A stretch of 64,000 bases of DNA from Mycobacterium bourgelatii. GTDB taxonomy: Bacteria > Actinomycetota > Actinomycetes > Mycobacteriales > Mycobacteriaceae. Each line of letters opens with the position of its first letter. The stretch's first letter is position 1. Of this stretch, positions 24,741 through 32,779 are shown piece after piece. Location: the NCBI RefSeq assembly GCF_010723575.1, contig NZ_BLKZ01000001.1:1550001-1614000 (forward strand), written 5' to 3'. Made by a program: the position numbers and the translations under genes. Below the pieces are notes generated by a model, which did no database searches, was not told the origin of the DNA, and was given only the letters and a program-made list of their open reading frames with translations.

Positions 24741-25517
24741 CTACTTCGGTGGCATCCGGATGCCACCGTCAACACGGACGACCTCGGCGTTCATGTAGGA
24801 GTTGGTGACCAGCTCAACAACCATGGAAGCCAACTCGTCGGGCTTACCGAGGCGGCGGGGGAACAACACGGACTCGCCCAGCTTCGCCTTGAATGCCTCC
24901 GAGGCTTCGCCCTCGCCATAGATCGGGGTGTCGATCAGGCCCGGGGCAACGGTGTTGACGCGGATGCCGACCGCCGACAGGTCGCGTGCGACGGGCAGGG
25001 TCATACCCACGACGCCGCCCTTGGACGAGCTGTAAGCGGCCTGGCCGATCTGGCCATCGAAGGCGGCAACACTGGTCATGTTCACGATGGCGCCGCGTTC
25101 GCCGGTCTCGGTGGGTTCGTTCTTGCTCATCTGGGTCGCCGCGATCCGGATGCAGTCGAAGGTGCCGACCAGGTTGATTTCGAGCACCTTCTTGTACGCG
25201 TCAAGGTTGTGCGCCGAGGAGAATTCGCCGTCTTTGCCGATGGTGCGTTGGGCCCAGCCGATGCCCGCCGAGTTGACCAGGACACGCAACGGACCCAGGT
25301 CCGCGGCGGTCTTGACCGCGTCGATGATCTGCTCGGTATTGGTCACATCGACGGACACGAACACGCCGCCGATTTCCTGGGCGAGAGCCTCGCCCTTTTC
25401 CGCCTGCAGGTCGGCTACGACGACCCGGGCACCCTTGGCGGCCAACTGACGGGCAGTAGCCGCACCGATTCCTGACGCGCCGCCGGTGACGACTGCGCTC
25501 GCTCCACTGATATCCAC
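24741..25517 (-). CDS. Short-chain dehydrogenase, 3-hydroxyacyl-CoA dehydrogenase type II-like
   Basis: 258 residues, classical SDR. Cofactor motif TGGASGIG at 11-18, Asp near 36 (VVVADLQ) indicating NAD, NSAG near 88, Ser in NMTSVAAFDG, catalytic YSSSK, and the family C-terminus VDGGIRMPP. It resembles HSD10-type 3-hydroxy-2-methylacyl-CoA dehydrogenases and M. tuberculosis Rv1144, enzymes of beta-oxidation of branched or sterol-derived acyl-CoAs. The start is ATG 25517. It lies 80 bases downstream of rnhA on the same strand. The exact substrate is not determined. Confidence 0.88.
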   Translation of the reverse strand: MDISGASAVVTGGASGIGAATARQLAAKGARVVVADLQAEKGEALAQEIGGVFVSVDVTNTEQIIDAVKTAADLGPLRVLVNSAGIGWAQRTIGKDGEFSSAHNLDAYKKVLEINLVGTFDCIRIAATQMSKNEPTETGERGAIVNMTSVAAFDGQIGQAAYSSSKGGVVGMTLPVARDLSAVGIRVNTVAPGLIDTPIYGEGEASEAFKAKLGESVLFPRRLGKPDELASMVVELVTNSYMNAEVVRVDGGIRMPPK

Positions 25518-25597
25518 CCCGGCATCATAGGTCTAGCCGTTCCAGCCCCTGCGAAGTGACCGGATGTACCGGTGAATTGCGTTGTGCTGCAACGTCG

Positions 25598-26161
25598 TCA
25601 GCAATGAACCCGCGACAGCGCGATCGCTTCGCGCATACCCCGGGTCGCTAGTTCGTCAGCGAGGACGTTGTCGGCGATGCCGGCGTGTCCTTTCACCCAG
25701 AACCACTCGACGCGGTGCCGCGCACAGGCCGCTTGCAGCCGCTGCCAAAGGTCGACGTTCTTCACCGGCTGCTTCGCGGCGGTCTGCCAGCCATTGCGCT
25801 CCCAGCCGAGAATCCACTTGGTGATGCCGTTCCGAACATAGGTGCTGTCGGTGTAGAGATGCACCGTCACCGCTCGGGTGAGGGCCTCGAGCGCCATGAT
25901 CGGTGCCGTCAGTTCCATCCGGTTGTTGCTGGTCGGGTTGGCCTCGCCACCGCACATCTCGCGGACGTGGTGACGTTGACGCAACACGGCTCCCCATCCG
26001 CCGGGCCCGGGATTGGGTTTGCAGCCGCCGTCGGTGTGGATGACGACGACGTCGTCGCCCCTTGCGCCTGGGGCCGGACGGCCGATCCCGCCAGCGTTCA
26101 GGGCGGGCCCGCAATCTTCAGTGTCGACCATGGGCCGAGGATAGGCAGTCGGTCGCCACAA
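25598..26161 (-). CDS. rnhA: Ribonuclease HI
   Basis: Cleaves the RNA strand of RNA-DNA hybrids (replication primers, R-loops). About 187 residues. The four catalytic acids are visible: Asp in HTDGGCKPNPG, Glu in NNRMELTA, Asp in YTDSTYVRNGI, Asp in GIADNVLADELA; the supporting His is in VKGHAG. The start could be TTG 26161, which has GGAG four to five bases upstream, or ATG 26131 (MVDTEDCG), which lacks a clear ribosome site; the core domain begins after both. It is oriented away from the TetR gene upstream by only 33 bases, on the same strand. Confidence 0.92.
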   Translation of the reverse strand: MWRPTAYPRPMVDTEDCGPALNAGGIGRPAPGARGDDVVVIHTDGGCKPNPGPGGWGAVLRQRHHVREMCGGEANPTSNNRMELTAPIMALEALTRAVTVHLYTDSTYVRNGITKWILGWERNGWQTAAKQPVKNVDLWQRLQAACARHRVEWFWVKGHAGIADNVLADELATRGMREAIALSRVHC

Positions 26162-26194
26162 TTGGCTCCGCGACTCGCGAGGCGCTGCGATTGG

Positions 26195-26743
26195 TCACTG
26201 GGCCTCGGTGAACGAGGCGGCGAAAAACCGCCGCAGCATGGCCAATTCGGTGTCGGGGTCTTTCAACGGCCACAGCCATAGGGCGAGAAAGACGCGTATG
26301 AGCCATTGGGCGGCCAGTGAATCATCTGTGCCCAGCATCTCGGCGGCAAAACCGGTGACGGCAGGCGAGTTGGGCAGCCACTCTCCGCCGACGTTCATGT
26401 TTGTTGAGCGAAAGTGTTGTGTCAGCGGATGTGATTGCATGCGTCGAAGTGCCGCAACGGTAGCGGTCAGGACTCGGTCCGTTCCGTGCAGGTCCTTGAT
26501 CTCTTCACGCAGCGTGTCGACGATCTGCGTTGCTTGGATCTTGACAACCGCATCACGAATCGCGGCTTTTCCGCCGGCACGGCGGTAGATCGTGGCCGGC
26601 GAGCAATGAACCCGCCTCGCCAAATCTTCGATGGAAAAGGCTTCATATCCGACGTCGGCGATGAGGTCCGCAGCGGCCGCGTAGATCCGTTCCGTGGCCT
26701 CGCTATGACGATCCCCGCCGACCAGCCAGTCCGTTTGTGGCAT
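26195..26743 (-). CDS. TetR-family regulator
   Basis: About 182 residues from ATG 26743 (MPQTDWLVGG). The HTH is clear: ATERIYAAAADLIADVGY, FSIEDLARRVHCSPATIYRR, AGGKAAIRDAVV. The frame is open back to 26917, but longer forms would cover the dyad at 26792-26818 and part of the divergent P450, so the shorter start is chosen. It is divergent from the P450 gene at 26889 and is the likely regulator of it, acting at the dyad between them. The ligand is unknown. Confidence 0.85.
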   Translation of the reverse strand: MPQTDWLVGGDRHSEATERIYAAAADLIADVGYEAFSIEDLARRVHCSPATIYRRAGGKAAIRDAVVKIQATQIVDTLREEIKDLHGTDRVLTATVAALRRMQSHPLTQHFRSTNMNVGGEWLPNSPAVTGFAAEMLGTDDSLAAQWLIRVFLALWLWPLKDPDTELAMLRRFFAASFTEAQ

Positions 26744-26791
26744 ACGGCGATGGTCCCTCTGCCGGACCCCTACTGCAACTGGTTTCGCACG

Positions 26792-26818
26792 GTGAGACAT
26801 TTTCCTGAATTTTCTCAC
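26792..26818. promoter_or_regulatory. GTGAGA-N15-TCTCAC inverted repeat between TetR and P450
   Basis: A perfect 6-bp inverted repeat with partly symmetric interior, 27 bp overall, in the 145-base divergent region. It is of TetR-operator size and well placed to control both genes. Confidence 0.45.
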
Positions 26819-26888
26819 ACTCGAGCGCAGGTGAAGCGATGCAACCGCTTTCGCAGGTGCTGCGGCCGGTGAGCTGCGGTTATCAACT

Positions 26889-28151
26889 TTGGCGGCAACC
26901 GTTGACGGGACGAACATCGGCGTTCAGCCTGACTTCATGGCGGTATTGGACGATCCCGCGAACTTCTTTGGCGCGCACGCGCTCCAGGATCCATATCCGC
27001 TTTACGAGCGCATGCGTGCGGAAGCCCCCGTACATCGCATCGGTGATTCGGTTTTCTACGCGGTGTGCGGCTGGGATGCGGTCATTGACGCCGTCAACCG
27101 GGTCGAGGACTTTTCGTCCAACCTCAGCGCGACCATGGTCTATCACGAGGACGGCACCGTCGCCCCGTTCCCGATGATGGAAGCAGGCGGCCCGGCCCAC
27201 GTCTTGGCGACCGCCGACGACCCGAGTCATGCGCTGCACCGCAAAATCCTGTTGCCACATTTGTCCGCCAGGCGCGTCCGGATTATCGAAAATTTCGCCG
27301 GCGAAGTCGCCGAGCGTCTCTGGGCCGAGAACCTGCGCGACGGGCGCATCGAGTGGATGAGCGCCCTGGCCAATCGCCTCCCGATGATGGTGGTCGCCAA
27401 GCTGCTGGGCCTGCCCGAGACCGATGTCGACCGACTCATTCAACTGGGCTACGCCACCACCACATTGCTCGACGGGGTTGTCACACCGGCCCAGCTCCAG
27501 TCGGCCGGGGTTGCCGCCCTAGAGCTGTCGGCTTACGTCATGGAGCACTTCGAAAAGACCAACACCACAACCGAATCCGGTCTCATCTCAGACTTGGCCG
27601 CTCGGTACGCCTCGGGCGAGGTCGACCAGGGAATCGCGTTGGGCATCATGCTGACCCTCTTCAGCGCTGCCGGTGAATCGACCGCGTCATTGTTGGGTAG
27701 CGGCGCATGGATACTGGCTGACCGACCCGACATACAACGGCAGGTCCGGGACAACCCGGATCTGCTCAACGCATTCATCGAAGAGGCGCTGCGGTACGAA
27801 CCGCCGTTCCGCGGCCATTACCGCCATGTGTGGCGCGACACGACCCTGGGCGGGGTGGAAGTGCCGGCCAACTCACACCTGCTCCTGATGTGGGGTGCGG
27901 CCAACCGCGATCCCGCACACTTTGAGGCCCCCGACGAATTTCGCCTCGACCGCTCAGGTGCCAAGGGCCACGTGACCTTCGGCAAGGGCGTGCACTTCTG
28001 CGTCGGCGCCGCACTGGCGCGGTTAGAGGCGCAGATCGTCTTTCGGACGCTCCTGGATCACACCAACTGGATCGACGTGGCCGACGTCGGCGAGTGGTTG
28101 CCCAGCATCCTGGTTCGCCGGTTCAGCCGGCTGGAGCTGGCGATTCAATAG
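26889..28151 (+). CDS. Cytochrome P450, soluble bacterial type
   Basis: A heme monooxygenase of about 420 residues. Heme-Cys motif FGKGVHFCVG, ExxR EEALRYEPP, and I-helix FSAAGESTAS, where an acid-alcohol Glu-Ser pair replaces the more common Asp/Glu-Thr. It has the usual soluble bacterial length and no anchor, in contrast to the P450 at 6603. The start is TTG 26889 (MAATVDGTNIG); ATG 26937 is an alternative, and neither has a strong ribosome site. It is divergent from a TetR gene with a shared dyad, so induction by its substrate is likely. CYP family and substrate cannot be assigned from sequence alone. Confidence 0.9.
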   Translation: MAATVDGTNIGVQPDFMAVLDDPANFFGAHALQDPYPLYERMRAEAPVHRIGDSVFYAVCGWDAVIDAVNRVEDFSSNLSATMVYHEDGTVAPFPMMEAGGPAHVLATADDPSHALHRKILLPHLSARRVRIIENFAGEVAERLWAENLRDGRIEWMSALANRLPMMVVAKLLGLPETDVDRLIQLGYATTTLLDGVVTPAQLQSAGVAALELSAYVMEHFEKTNTTTESGLISDLAARYASGEVDQGIALGIMLTLFSAAGESTASLLGSGAWILADRPDIQRQVRDNPDLLNAFIEEALRYEPPFRGHYRHVWRDTTLGGVEVPANSHLLLMWGAANRDPAHFEAPDEFRLDRSGAKGHVTFGKGVHFCVGAALARLEAQIVFRTLLDHTNWIDVADVGEWLPSILVRRFSRLELAIQ

Positions 28152-28212
28152 GCCACGTGGTCAGCCGATTCCGCCGCGACTCCGGCAGGGTGAGTCCTGA
28201 AGGACGGCATTG

Positions 28213-28680
28213 CTAGGGAGCGCCGGGAGGCGGCGGAAAGCCCCCGGTGGCGATCGGGCCCCATCGGTCCGGTGTCAGCCTGATCAAGCACTTGCCTTGA
28301 TCCACCATGGCTTGCCGGTACTCGTCCCAATCCGGGTGTTCTCCGGCGACCGCGCGGAAATACTCGACCAAGGGTTCAATCGCTTCGGGGAGCAAGATGA
28401 CTTCGGCCTCGCCGTCGATCTGTACGTAGGGCCCATTGAAATCGTCCGAAAGCACTACGATGCTTGCTCTCCGACGGCGGGCAATGTTCGCCGACTTGGC
28501 TCGTTGCGGATAAGTCGCGATGACGATGCGCCCTTCGCTATCGACTCCGCCGGTGACCGGCGAGCTTTGCAGGGTCCCGTCGGCACGAAAGGTGGTTAGT
28601 ATCATCTGGTTCCGAGGGCGAACGAAGTCGAGCAGGTCTTCCCGGTCGACTCTGTTTGCTGTTGCGAGCTTTTTACTCAC
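28213..28680 (-). CDS. PPOX-class F420-dependent oxidoreductase
   Basis: 155 residues of the split-barrel flavin/F420 family (Rv1155/Rv2074-like). Visible family segments are MILTTFRADGTLQSSPV, RAKSANIARRRRASIVV, YVQIDGEAEVILL and a late AGEHPDWDEYRQAMV. Members reduce varied substrates with F420H2. The start is GTG 28680, three bases after the TGA of the cyclase gene (28684-28686), so it was translationally coupled to that gene before the 8.1-kb insertion. It now lies just downstream of the island and may have lost its promoter. Confidence 0.85.
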   Translation of the reverse strand: MSKKLATANRVDREDLLDFVRPRNQMILTTFRADGTLQSSPVTGGVDSEGRIVIATYPQRAKSANIARRRRASIVVLSDDFNGPYVQIDGEAEVILLPEAIEPLVEYFRAVAGEHPDWDEYRQAMVDQGKCLIRLTPDRWGPIATGGFPPPPGAP

Positions 28681-28683
28681 GCC

Positions 28684-28811
28684 TCAACCTTTCACCGCCG
28701 ACGCATGGCTAGGAGGATCCAGAGTTTGGATCATCGCGTCAGCCCAGTCGATGTGTCCTTCGAAGGCAAGCGATTCCGCCATTGCGCGATAGCGCCCCGC
28801 CAGGTCCCGGT
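28684..28811 (-). pseudogene. 3' fragment of the interrupted cyclase-ATPase gene
   Basis: Encodes the last residues of the gene whose 5' part lies at 36955-40046 (DLAGRYRAMAESLAFEGH.. to ASAVKG and TGA). The IS left end cuts it. Joining 28811 to 36959 (one copy of the 4-bp CGGT repeat) gives a continuous frame, VAYR-DLAGRYRAMAES, and a total of 1,072 codons. Confidence 0.9.
28808..28811. repeat. 4-bp target duplication CGGT, left
   Basis: CGGT directly before the left IS end; the same CGGT follows the right end of the second IS copy (36955-36958). A 4-bp duplication is usual for the IS407 subgroup of IS3. The inner flanks of the two IS copies do not match each other or these. Confidence 0.8.
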
Positions 28812-28891
28812 TGAGGTGAGCCCGTCGTAGTGGTCCAGTCGTTGTGGGACTTTGATGCCCGAGTGTTCGGGCAGGAAGAATCGACGACGAC

Positions 28892-29179
28892 ATGGCAACG
28901 AACAAGCGCCGGCGGCACACGCCGGATCAGATCATCCGCAAGCTCGCCGAGGGCAACAAGCTCCTTGGGACCGGGCAGCAACTCAGCGAAGTGTGTCGCC
29001 ACCTTGAGATCACCGAGTCGACCTGGCATCGCTGGGTCGCCCAGTACGGCGGGATGAAGGCCAGCGACGCCAAGCGACTCAACGAACTTGAGGCCGAGAA
29101 CGCCCGGCTCAAGAAGCTGGTCGCCAACCAGGCCCTTGACATCGACATGCTCAAGGAGATCTCGTCGGGAAACTTCTGA
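28892..29179 (+). CDS. IS407-like OrfA (copy A)
   Basis: 95 residues (MATNKRRRHTPDQIIRK..). An HTH region (LSEVCRHLEITESTWHRW) is followed by a leucine zipper (RLNELEAENARLKKLVANQ). The last codons contain the slippery G GGA AAC just before the TGA, so a fraction of ribosomes should continue into orfB to make the OrfAB transposase. OrfA alone usually acts as a regulator. Confidence 0.9.
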   Translation: MATNKRRRHTPDQIIRKLAEGNKLLGTGQQLSEVCRHLEITESTWHRWVAQYGGMKASDAKRLNELEAENARLKKLVANQALDIDMLKEISSGNF

Positions 29180-29232
29180 CCCCGAACCGCAAACGCAGCG
29201 CCGCGGCGATGCTGCGCGAGCGGTTCGGGGTC
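29167..29232 (+). promoter_or_regulatory. Programmed -1 frameshift signal of IS copy A
   Basis: Slippery heptamer GGGAAAC (29167-29173) in the correct phase (G GGA AAC). After a 4-base spacer comes a hairpin: perfect 13-bp arms GACCCCGAACCGC (29178-29190) and GCGGTTCGGGGTC (29220-29232) around a 29-base loop. The orfA stop TGA (29177-29179) overlaps the start of the stem. A slip of -1 leads directly into orfB. In copy B the loop has the opposite orientation. Confidence 0.85.
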
Positions 29233-30030
29233 TCTGAACGGCGGGCGTGCGCGGTGGTCGGCATCCACCGTTCCACCATGCGTCTGCAACCAGCGCCGAT
29301 CAGCGATGAGGAGGCCCAGTTGCGGGCCTGGCTACGCGCGTTCTCCACCCAGCGGCCCCGCTGGGGATGGCGCCGTGCTGCGATCGCGGCACGGCGAGCT
29401 GGCTGGAAGGTCAACAACAAGCGCATCCGCCGCCTGTGGCGCGAGGAAGGCCTACGAGTTCCGCAGCGGCGCAGGAAGAAACGCTTGACCGGCATCGGTG
29501 CGCAGGTCGGGGCGATGTGCCCGATCCGCCCGAATGCGATCTGGGCGATGGACTTTCAGTTCGACACCACCGCCGACGGACGAACGTTGAAGATGCTCAA
29601 CGTAATCGATGAGTTCACCCGCCAAGCCCTGGCGATCGAGGTCGACCGGGCCATCAACGCCGACGGCGTGGTCGACGTCCTTGACCGTCTGGCCCTGATG
29701 CATGGGGCACCGGCCTACGTGCGGTTCGACAACGGACCCGAGTTCATCGCCCATGCTGTCAACGACTGGTGCCGCTTCAACGGCACCGGCTCGCTATTCA
29801 TCGATCCCGGAGCCCCCTGGCAGAACGCCTGGATCGAGTCATTCAACGGCCGCCTGCGCGACGAGCTACTCAACTCCTGGCGCTTCGACTCCCTGCGAGA
29901 AGCCCAAGTCATCATCGAAGATTGGAGAATCGACTACAACGCCAACCGGCCTCACTCCGCCCACAATGGGCTCACCCCAACCGAGTTCGCCCTACAGTGG
30001 ACCACGACCCACCAACCGCAAGCCGCATAG
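29209..30030 (+). CDS. IS407-like OrfB transposase (copy A)
   Basis: 273 residues counted from ATG 29209; the -1 frame is open upstream through the frameshift site (GKLLTPNRKRSAAAM), so the active enzyme is probably OrfAB. HTH_21-type N-terminus (SERRACAVVGIHRSTMRL). The DDE triad is intact: Asp in AIWAMDFQFDT, Asp in VRFDNGPEFIA, Glu in NAWIESFNGRLRDE. This copy looks functional and could mobilise the island. Confidence 0.92.
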   Translation: MLRERFGVSERRACAVVGIHRSTMRLQPAPISDEEAQLRAWLRAFSTQRPRWGWRRAAIAARRAGWKVNNKRIRRLWREEGLRVPQRRRKKRLTGIGAQVGAMCPIRPNAIWAMDFQFDTTADGRTLKMLNVIDEFTRQALAIEVDRAINADGVVDVLDRLALMHGAPAYVRFDNGPEFIAHAVNDWCRFNGTGSLFIDPGAPWQNAWIESFNGRLRDELLNSWRFDSLREAQVIIEDWRIDYNANRPHSAHNGLTPTEFALQWTTTHQPQAA

Positions 30031-30134
30031 CGACTGGACCATCAAACGGGTCCCCCTCAGTTCGACGTCGCCACTGCCGCCGGGGGTCAGGATCCCCGAG
30101 CCCCCAAGCGGCCCGGGATCATCAGATACACGGC

Positions 30135-30150
30135 TACAGATATGTCTGTA
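30135..30150. promoter_or_regulatory. TACAGA-TATG-TCTGTA dyad in island DNA
   Basis: A perfect 6-bp inverted repeat with a 4-base spacer, flanked further out by AGATAC (30124) and GTATCT (30147). A half-site TACAGATA recurs at 30215. It resembles a dimeric repressor operator, but the gene it once served is not present. The stretch 30060-30223 holds no gene. Confidence 0.4.
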
Positions 30151-30223
30151 TCTATCAATGAATTTCGCCGTCGATGGGATCGACGCGAACAGTCGGATAC
30201 ACCCTCATCCCGCCTACAGATAA

Positions 30224-31066
30224 CCGAAAAGCCCGTCTGCGCAGCGCATTACGCCGCAGGACACGATCGATGCGACAGCGGTGACCACCGAATTCAACAC
30301 CCTGTTCGAAACGGTGCTGTCCGTCACGGACAGCGTCGACCCGGTCAAGCTGAACCAGACTCTCACCAATGTCGCCGACGCGCTCGACGGCCTGGGTGAG
30401 GGCTTCGGCCGGTCACTGCTCGACGCCAACACGATCTTGGACAGCCTGAACGCCCGACAGTCGCACCTGCGGTACGACTTTCAGCAGCTGGCCGACGTCG
30501 CCGAGGTATACACCGGCGCGGCGCCGGACCTCTTCGATGGGCTGGACGACGCGTCGTCGACGGCGAGCAGGCTGTACGCGCATCGGGGCGACCTCACCGA
30601 CGCGTTGATGGCGTCAATCGGCTTCAGCAACACTAGCGCCGAGGTCTTCGAGCGGGGAGGGCCCTATTTCACGCGCGTCGCCGATGACCTCGTCGCGACG
30701 ACGCAATTGCTCGACGAGTACCGAGGCATGATCTACTGCACGCTCCGCAACTTTCACGACGTCGAGCCCAAGTTCGCAGCCGGCCTCGGCGGCAATGGCT
30801 ACTCGGGGACCGGTGTCAGCCCGATCATGGGGGCCGGCAATCCGTACGTGTATCCCGACAACCTGCCGCGGGTAAACGCCAGCGGGGGTCCGGAGGGTAG
30901 GCCGGGCTGTTGGCAACCGATCACCCGGGATCTGTGGCCGATGCCTTATCTGGTGATGGACACCGGCGCCTCCATTGCGCCCTACAACCATTTCGAGCTC
31001 GCCCAGCCGATCCTGATCGAGTACGTCTGGGGACGTCAGATCGGGGAGAACACCATCAACCCCTGA
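30224..31066 (+). pseudogene. MceA-type (MCE family) protein, 5'-truncated
   Basis: C-terminal part of an Mce1A-like lipid-transport protein: SAQRITPQDTIDATAVTTEF, TLFETVLSVTDSVDPVKLN, and the MceA-type end VWGRQIGENTINP. The N-terminal signal/MlaD region is missing. The frame is open from 30224 after a TAA and has no proper start; a GTG at 30281 falls inside the conserved core. No yrbE or other mce genes accompany it. It is the left-most cargo of the island. Confidence 0.82.
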
Positions 31067-31103
31067 CCTGCCCGGCGATCGAAGGCAGCCTGATGACGTC
31101 GCG

Positions 31104-31826
31104 TCATGGGGTGTCAGCCGGGGCTTTGGGGTCGCCGTAGCGCTTGGTCGCGTGATGCTCCTGTGCCAGCCGCCGAAGCGCCGCGATGGCGCGTTCGAGC
31201 AGGATAGTGCCCGCGACGACACGTTCGACGAGCAGGTCGCGGGGCAGGTCGGCCGGTGTGTTGGCGATCTCCGCCGCGGCGAGCGGTTCCACGGCATCGG
31301 CGTAGGGGTCCAACAGCGAATACACCGCGTCCGGTGTGGTCGTGTCCGGTGTGGTCACCTCGGCGGAGACGCCCGCTGCCCCGGAGGCGGGTTGGGGGCG
31401 TAGGGCGGCGATGGCGTCGAGCACCGCGGCGAGGTCGCGCCGGGCCGGGGAGTCCGCACGTACCCGCCAGCCGCGGTGGCGGATGTAGTCATCGATCGGG
31501 GCGGCGCTGGCGGCGGCTTTGGTGCCGGCGCTGGCGGCGCTGGCGCGGTGCGCGTGGGCCAGGATGTTTTGGATTGATCGGTGTGGGTCGTCGATGGCGG
31601 CGATGAGGTCACCGACCTCGTCGGTGCTGAGCCCGCCCACCTCGATGAGCGCCCGGATCAGGCGCAGCCGCCGTAGGTGACTGTCGTCATACCGCGCCTG
31701 GTTGACGGCGGTCGGCTGACCCCGATGGAGTAGTCCGATGCGCAGGTACCACTTCACGGTTGTGGGGGAGAGGCCGGCCGCGCGGCTGAGTTCGGAGAGG
31801 CGCACACGGAAGATCCTACTGGACAT
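31104..31826 (-). CDS. MerR-family regulator
   Basis: 240 residues. N-terminal winged HTH (RLSELSRAAGLSPTTVKWYL, RIGLLHRG, NQARYDDSHLRRLRLIRALI) and a coiled dimerisation helix, then an Ala-rich C-terminal effector region without the clustered Cys of metal or redox MerRs. The start is ATG 31826 (MSSRIFRVRL). It is divergent from the NAD(P)-binding gene over a 76-base gap holding a perfect dyad (31859-31873), the usual MerR layout. Both genes are intact within the island. The inducer is unknown. Confidence 0.88.
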   Translation of the reverse strand: MSSRIFRVRLSELSRAAGLSPTTVKWYLRIGLLHRGQPTAVNQARYDDSHLRRLRLIRALIEVGGLSTDEVGDLIAAIDDPHRSIQNILAHAHRASAASAGTKAAASAAPIDDYIRHRGWRVRADSPARRDLAAVLDAIAALRPQPASGAAGVSAEVTTPDTTTPDAVYSLLDPYADAVEPLAAAEIANTPADLPRDLLVERVVAGTILLERAIAALRRLAQEHHATKRYGDPKAPADTP

Positions 31827-31858
31827 TGGCTAGCGGCTAGCGCTACTATCCAAAGATA

Positions 31859-31873
31859 GAGAGTTAAACTCTC
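31859..31873. promoter_or_regulatory. GAGAGTT-A-AACTCTC dyad, probable MerR site
   Basis: A perfect 7-bp inverted repeat around one base, between the divergent MerR and NAD(P)-binding genes and 30 bases before the start of the latter. MerR proteins bind such dyads within the target promoter. TACTAT at 31844-31849 is a possible -10 for one of the genes. Confidence 0.5.
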
Positions 31874-31902
31874 CATATTTGAGCTGGAAGGAAGGGCAGA
31901 TC

Positions 31903-32541
31903 GTGAAGATCCTTGTCATCGGCGCCACCGGAGGGACCGGAGCTCAGGTTGTGAAGCAGGCGCTCGCGCGCGGGCACAGTGTGAAGGTGCAAGTCCGCGA
32001 CCGGGTGCAGGCGGCGCAGTTCGATCAGGCGGAAGTGATGGTAGGCGATGTCCGCGACGCGGCCGCCGTGGACTCGGCGCTGTCGGGTGTGGACGCGGTG
32101 GTGTGCTGCCTGGGAGTGCGGTTGGGACAGGACCCCGGCACTGTCCGCTCCGCCGGCACGGCGAATCTCGTTGCCCAGATGCGCCGGCACGGTGTGCGGC
32201 GACTGATCGCCGTCTCCACCGTCGGCGTGGGCTCCAGCGTTGCCGATCAGAGCCGCATCGCGCGCATGATGTGGCCGCGCATGGTGGGCCGGCCCCGGCT
32301 GATCGAGGCCGACCGGGCCGAGGCCGCTATCCGCGATGGGGGCGATGAACTGGCGTGGACGCTGGTGCGTCCGCCGCGGCTGGTGGACGGCGCGGGCGGT
32401 GCGCGCCTGCAGGTGGGGCCCTCGGTGCGCACCGGAATGCGTTCTCAGCTCGCGCGTGCCGATCTGGCCAGCGTGCTGTTGGACCAGGTCACCGACGAGC
32501 GCTACGTGGGTGCAGCGGTAACGGCCGTCGCCACCCGGTAG
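31903..32541 (+). CDS. NAD(P)-binding atypical SDR (NmrA-like)
   Basis: 212 residues from GTG 31903 (VKILVIGATGGTGAQ), with GGAAGGAAGG upstream at 31887-31896. Rossmann glycine motif GATGGTG at residues 7-13; VVCCLG and LIAVSTVGVG strands. It lacks the YxxxK catalytic pair of classical SDRs, so it belongs to the NAD(P)H-binding/NmrA-type group, which includes quinone reductases and redox sensors. It is divergent from and probably controlled by the MerR gene. It may respond to a small electrophile or quinone; that is inference. Confidence 0.85.
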   Translation: MKILVIGATGGTGAQVVKQALARGHSVKVQVRDRVQAAQFDQAEVMVGDVRDAAAVDSALSGVDAVVCCLGVRLGQDPGTVRSAGTANLVAQMRRHGVRRLIAVSTVGVGSSVADQSRIARMMWPRMVGRPRLIEADRAEAAIRDGGDELAWTLVRPPRLVDGAGGARLQVGPSVRTGMRSQLARADLASVLLDQVTDERYVGAAVTAVATR

Positions 32542-32779
32542 CGAGCGGCCAACTGCGGCGAGGCGGCCGAGATCGGTGGTTCGGGATACCAGGCTGGCCG
32601 GGTGAGTGCGCCCGTCGCGTTGATCGCCGGCAAGCTCGCCGTCTCGAGCGGGCCGTCCCGGGTGACGAGGTGGGCACCTCAGTGGGGACCCCGGTGCCTC
32701 GAGCGGATGGAGGGCGCAGGGCGGCGCTGGCGGCCTCGGTGCCGGCGTTCGTGGGCTGGCACGATGCGGCCGCTCGTCG
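32542..32779. other. Non-coding stretch in island
   Basis: 238 bases between the NAD(P)-binding gene and the gene fragments. Short frames are open only because of high GC. No convincing gene, RNA or repeat was seen. Confidence 0.5.

Larger units (their letters stand above)
28812..30059 (+). mobile_element. IS3-family (IS407 subgroup) element, copy A
   Basis: 1,248 bp. Inverted repeats of about 30 bp: left TGAGGTGAGCCCGT.., right end reverse complement TGAGGGGGACCCGT.., both reaching TGGTCCAGTCG. It carries orfA, orfB and a -1 frameshift site. It is nearly identical to copy B at 34215-36954 apart from the inverted loop at the frameshift hairpin and an IS256 insertion in B. Confidence 0.93.

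Noticed and set aside
24564..25475. A 303-codon + strand frame opposite the SDR
   Set aside because: The - strand SDR has complete motifs; the + frame is its complement.
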